This document shows positions 14,974-17,871 of a stretch of 17,871 nucleotides of DNA, piece after piece. The stretch is from Bacillota bacterium (GTDB lineage Bacteria > Bacillota > Clostridia > Acetivibrionales > DSM-1351), in NCBI GenBank assembly GCA_023412275.1, contig JAEYNY010000131.1, forward strand, positions 1 to 17,871, given 5' to 3'. Under the pieces are notes generated by a model, which worked only from the letters and a program-made list of their open reading frames with translations, ran no database searches and was not told the DNA's origin. How positions within the stretch are numbered: position 1 is the first letter of the stretch; the number at the start of each line of letters is the position of its first letter. A program made the position numbers and the translations under genes.

Positions 14974-15317
14974 GAATTGAAATGGATTTACTAATCGATC
15001 TTTTCGTTTTACTCCTATTCTTTACACCTGCCTATTAAAAAATTTCCTTGTTCGGGTCGCGGTATTAGTTGTTGCATTAATAATAATCAGGTAAAGTGTC
15101 TCGTTGATTCGAAAATTTAATTAGTGAAGTTTAAGAAGGGAGGTTAATAAGTAGAAATCGAATCATTTATACACTTCTCCAACTTTACGTTAAAGTAAAA
15201 TAAAACCATTAAAGTAAGTAATTAACGCATATTTATTTTATACTGGTGACATAGGAGTCTATTTTATTGCTTCAATTTTTAAACCCAGATTTAAAAATTT
15301 TTAAGGAGGTTTATTTT
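14974..15317 (+). other. Gene-free leader with interleaved inverted repeats
   Basis: About 340 nt with no convincing ORF. TGATTCGA (15105-15112) pairs with 15158-15165. AAGTT..AGAAG (15127-15138) pairs with 15174-15185, with a 2x2 internal loop. The two pairings interleave, as in a pseudoknot. A palindrome ACTTTA-CGT-TAAAGT follows at 15182-15196. A GGGAGG at 15138-15143 has no start codon after it. No known riboswitch class was recognised, and no clear catabolite (cre) site was seen. The real ribosome site AAGGAGGT is at 15303-15310. Confidence 0.35.
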
Positions 15318-16925
15318 ATGTGTAAGAGAGTTAAGAAATTGTCAATTCTTCTTGTGGTTTGTATACTGATATCAATTTCAGGTATTAATACCGTATTTGC
15401 AGATTATCCGATTTTTTATCAGCGTTATACCGCTGATCCGACTGGTATTGAAGCAAACGGCAGGTTGTATCTTTACTGTTCACATGATGTATACAATTCT
15501 AATAATCCAGGCTATATCATGAATGATATAACTTGCATATCCACCGATGATATGAAGAACTGGACGGATCACGGAGAGGTTTTTAAAGCATCCGGTTGGG
15601 CCTCATTGTCATGGGCTCCGGTAGTTGTAGCCAGAAATAATAAATTCTATATGTATTTTGGAAATGGCGCCGGTGGAATAGGAGTTGCAGTAAGCGACAG
15701 TCCTGCCGGACCTTTTAAGGATGCACTTGGAAAAGCTCTTGTAAACGGAAGCACTCCCGGTGTAAATGCTCCAAGTGGATTCTGGTGTTTTGATCCGGGT
15801 GCTTTTGTAGATGATGATGGACAAGCTTATTTATATTTTGGCGGAAACGGCGAGGGTAATACAAGGGTAATTAAGCTTAATAGTGATATGATCAGTATTA
15901 ATGGTTCCGCATCACAGATTGTGGCTCCGATTTTCTTTGAGGATTCATGGATTCATAAGTATAATGGTAAATATTACTACTCATATTCTACGAATTTTTC
16001 AAAAGGAGCTGCTACTATTGATTATATGATGAGTGATAACCCAATGACAGGATTCCAATACAAAGGAACTGTATTGGCAAATCCTCCTTTGAATGAAGGA
16101 AACAATAACCATCACTCAATATTCTCATTTAAGAATAACTGGTATATAGCTTATCACAACAGAGCGGTTGCTATAGCTAATGGTGCTGCCAGCGGTGATG
16201 CAAGAACATACCAGAGAAGTGTGTGTATAGATAAAATAACGTACAATGCAGACGGAACAATGCAGAAGACTAATATTACAACAGACGGTCTTACCCAACT
16301 GAAGTATGTAAACCCTTATGTTAATAATGAAGCAGAAACCATGGCGCAGGAAAGCGGTATAAATACTGAGGATTGCAGCGCGGGTGGCCGTGATGTATGC
16401 AATATTGAGAATGGAGACTGGGTAAAGGTTAGAGGCGTTGATTTTGGTACTACCGGTGCAACTTCATTCGATGCCAGTGTTGCATCAGCAACCAGTGGAG
16501 GTAGTATAGAAATCCGACTTGACAGTGCTGATGGAAAACTTGTTGGTACCTGTAATATCGCAGGAACCGGAGGTTGGCAGACTTGGACAACAAAATCCTG
16601 TACAGTCAGCGGTGCAACAGGGGTACATGACCTATATCTGAAGTTTACAGGAGGAAGCGGGTATTTATTTAATGTAAATAATTGGAAATTTAATACTCAA
16701 GCAAATAAAATTGTATATGGAGATTTGGACGGAAGTGGAGACATAAATGCACTTGACTTTTCACTTATGAAGCAGTTCATTCTCGGAACAATAACAAAGT
16801 TCCCTTCAGCTGATGGACTCACTGCTGCAGACTTGGACGGTAGCGGTGCGATAGATGCGCTAGATTATGTACTTTTGAAAGAGTATCTCCTTGGAAAAAG
16901 AACACAATTCCCGGTTGAAGCCTAA
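15318..16925 (+). CDS. Cellulosomal GH43 glycosidase with CBM6 and type I dockerin
   Basis: 535-aa secreted enzyme. A signal peptide covers residues 1-28, with a cut likely after VFA. The GH43 five-bladed propeller spans about 29-330, with the three expected acidic residues: Asp40 in TADPTG (base), Asp159 in CFDPGAF (pKa modulator) and Glu208 in FFEDSWIHKY (acid). It should release arabinose or xylose from plant arabinoxylan or arabinan; the exact bond is not predictable. A CBM6 follows at about 335-460 (NEAETMAQESG start, GVHDLYLKFTG, FNVNNWKF end). The type I dockerin (about 467-531) has two calcium-loop repeats, GDLDGSGDINALDF and ADLDGSGAIDALDY, so the enzyme is docked to a scaffoldin outside the cell. 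I chose ATG 15318 because AAGGAGGT is 7 nt upstream and a signal peptide begins there; the frame is open back to 15267. It stands alone between recJ and apt with its own terminator. Confidence 0.92.
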   Translation: MCKRVKKLSILLVVCILISISGINTVFADYPIFYQRYTADPTGIEANGRLYLYCSHDVYNSNNPGYIMNDITCISTDDMKNWTDHGEVFKASGWASLSWAPVVVARNNKFYMYFGNGAGGIGVAVSDSPAGPFKDALGKALVNGSTPGVNAPSGFWCFDPGAFVDDDGQAYLYFGGNGEGNTRVIKLNSDMISINGSASQIVAPIFFEDSWIHKYNGKYYYSYSTNFSKGAATIDYMMSDNPMTGFQYKGTVLANPPLNEGNNNHHSIFSFKNNWYIAYHNRAVAIANGAASGDARTYQRSVCIDKITYNADGTMQKTNITTDGLTQLKYVNPYVNNEAETMAQESGINTEDCSAGGRDVCNIENGDWVKVRGVDFGTTGATSFDASVASATSGGSIEIRLDSADGKLVGTCNIAGTGGWQTWTTKSCTVSGATGVHDLYLKFTGGSGYLFNVNNWKFNTQANKIVYGDLDGSGDINALDFSLMKQFILGTITKFPSADGLTAADLDGSGAIDALDYVLLKEYLLGKRTQFPVEA

Positions 16926-17018
16926 AAAAGTAACAAGCATTTGGACAGTGCCGATGAAAGACTACAAATGAGCACTCTGTTTATTCAACTTTGTATGCGG
17001 CAAAATTAAAAAGCAGGT

Positions 17019-17067
17019 AAAAGGACTAAAACATGATGGAAATAATATTATGTTTTAGTCCTTTTTT
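17019..17067 (+). terminator. Rho-independent terminator of the GH43-dockerin gene
   Basis: Perfect 16-bp stem (17019-17034 and 17050-17065) around a 15-nt loop, ending CCTTTTTT. It is about 94 nt past the stop codon. The gap 16926-17018 holds no other recognisable feature. Confidence 0.85.
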
Positions 17068-17112
17068 ACATACAGAAAAAATAATATTTTCCTACAGTAA
17101 ATTTATACGACC

Positions 17113-17161
17113 TTGTAACCTTGAATTTATTTATTTATAATATATTTATGTATGATATAAT
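17113..17161 (+). promoter_or_regulatory. Promoter region of apt-relA
   Basis: Two overlapping candidates. The first is TTGTAA (17113-17118), 17 bp, TATAAT (17136-17141). The second is an extended -10, TGATATAAT (17153-17161), without a good -35. Either starts transcription just before the apt ribosome site, so apt and relA are expressed independently of the GH43 gene. Confidence 0.55.
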
Positions 17162-17185
17162 ATTTATTTATGAGAGGAGTTTACT

Positions 17186-17701
17186 ATGAACTTTAAAGAT
17201 AAACTCAGACATGTTATGGATTTTCCTAAGGAAGGAATCGATTTTATCGATATTACGACAGTTCTTCAGGATCCTGAAGCATTCGGAGAATGTATGAATA
17301 CATTCAGGACACTGGCGGAAAAGATGGGAGATTTTGATATTATAGTAGGTTCAGAGTCAAGAGGATTTATTTTTGGTGCACCCCTAGCATACCACATGAA
17401 TAAAGGCTTTGTCCCTGTCAGAAAGAAAGGAAAACTTCCATATAAAACCGTACGTGAAGAATATGATCTGGAATACGGAAAAGATGTCCTCGAAATGCAT
17501 TCAGATGCAATTATGCCGGGACAGAGAGTGCTAATAGTTGACGATCTTCTTGCAACCGGCGGAACAACTCAAGCTAACATTAGACTTATTGAAAAGCTGG
17601 GAGGAGAGGTTGCAGGTATAGTATACTTTATTGAGCTTATATCTCTCAATGGAAGAGATAAGCTTAAAGGCTACAAAGTCGATTCTATAGTAAAATTCTA
17701 A
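17186..17701 (+). CDS. apt: Adenine phosphoribosyltransferase
   Basis: 171-aa purine salvage enzyme making AMP from adenine and PRPP in the cytosol. The type I phosphoribosyltransferase signature VLIVDDLLATGGTT is at 115-128. The N-terminal hood and adenine-binding part shows FPKEGIDFIDITTVL (about 13-27), GSESRGF (55-61) and PVRKKGKLP (77-85). Length is standard. AGGAG precedes the ATG by about 8 nt. It is 53 bp upstream of relA on the same strand with no terminator between, matching the apt-relA pair common in Firmicutes. The pairing links purine supply to (p)ppGpp metabolism. Confidence 0.96.
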   Translation: MNFKDKLRHVMDFPKEGIDFIDITTVLQDPEAFGECMNTFRTLAEKMGDFDIIVGSESRGFIFGAPLAYHMNKGFVPVRKKGKLPYKTVREEYDLEYGKDVLEMHSDAIMPGQRVLIVDDLLATGGTTQANIRLIEKLGGEVAGIVYFIELISLNGRDKLKGYKVDSIVKF

Positions 17702-17754
17702 CAAGATTAATTATGTAATTCATTCAGGAGTCGTTTGACAGGTGGAGGGACACA

Positions 17755-17871
17755 TTGATAGACAGCTTTTCAGTACTTGTTGAGAAAGTTAAAAAATACG
17801 ACCCTGGCTGCAACTTTGAGATGCTTGAAAAAGCATATTCTGTTTCAAAAGCAGCACATATGGGTCAACAG
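17755..17871 (+). CDS. relA: RelA/SpoT homologue, N-terminal fragment (runs off the window)
   Basis: First 39 codons of a bifunctional (p)ppGpp synthetase/hydrolase. The visible residues, MIDSFSVLVEKVKKYDPGCN and EMLEKAYSVSKAAHMGQQ, match the start of the HD hydrolase domain in long RSH proteins. It starts at TTG, with GGAGG at 17744-17748, 6 nt upstream. No ATG or GTG in frame has a comparable site. The position after apt supports the assignment. Only the start is present, so catalytic residues cannot be checked. Confidence 0.85.
   Translation, partial: MIDSFSVLVEKVKKYDPGCNFEMLEKAYSVSKAAHMGQQ

Noticed and set aside
14725..15317. CRISPR array or tandem repeats in the recJ-GH43 gap
   Set aside because: The repeats are inverted and unique pairs. 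There are no regularly spaced direct repeats.

Overview
The window looks like chromosomal DNA of a low-GC, spore-forming, anaerobic Clostridium. The best clue is a secreted GH43-CBM6 glycosidase ending in a type I dockerin, so the organism makes a cellulosome. The two dockerin repeats carry Ala-Leu at the positions that usually set cohesin specificity, which fits the mesophilic Clostridium cellulolyticum / C. papyrosolvens (Ruminiclostridium) group better than C. thermocellum. A Spo0E-like protein and a candidate Spo0A box agree with a spore former. The species name is inferred.

Left part (1-4263, all minus strand): rqcH (ribosome quality control), an Lrp/AsnC regulator, metY (O-acetylhomoserine sulfhydrylase), and an unannotated 49-codon gene at 3951-4100 with its own Shine-Dalgarno and terminator. 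Middle (4264-7130, minus strand): a FabT-like MarR regulator and a large YhgE/Pip membrane protein. The same 13-bp inverted repeat sits on both of their promoters, so this is probably a self-contained regulatory unit. A perfect Spo0A-box core lies just upstream of the YhgE promoter.

7131-8335 holds a 51-aa Spo0E-like phosphatase (plus strand), a convergent 75-aa ORF of unknown function (minus strand), and a GNAT acetyltransferase (plus strand). From 8389 everything is on the plus strand. A consensus sigma-A promoter is followed by a ydaO-type c-di-AMP riboswitch and a secreted SH3b-SH3b-NlpC/P60 wall hydrolase ending in a strong hairpin terminator. The comEC-holA-recJ block follows, with gaps of about 20 bp.

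The familiar recJ-apt-relA order is interrupted between recJ and apt by about 2.4 kb. The insert contains a MITE-like palindromic element (14757-14898), a predicted promoter with a leader of about 340 nt that contains interleaved inverted repeats, and the dockerin GH43 gene with its own terminator. apt and the first 39 codons of relA close the window.

Most genes are ordinary core Firmicutes genes. The points most worth following are the paired operators and 0A box around marR-yhgE, the gene-free leader of the GH43 gene, the MITE-like element, and the unlisted small genes. I see no CRISPR array, tRNA, rRNA, full insertion sequence, prophage or obvious defence system.
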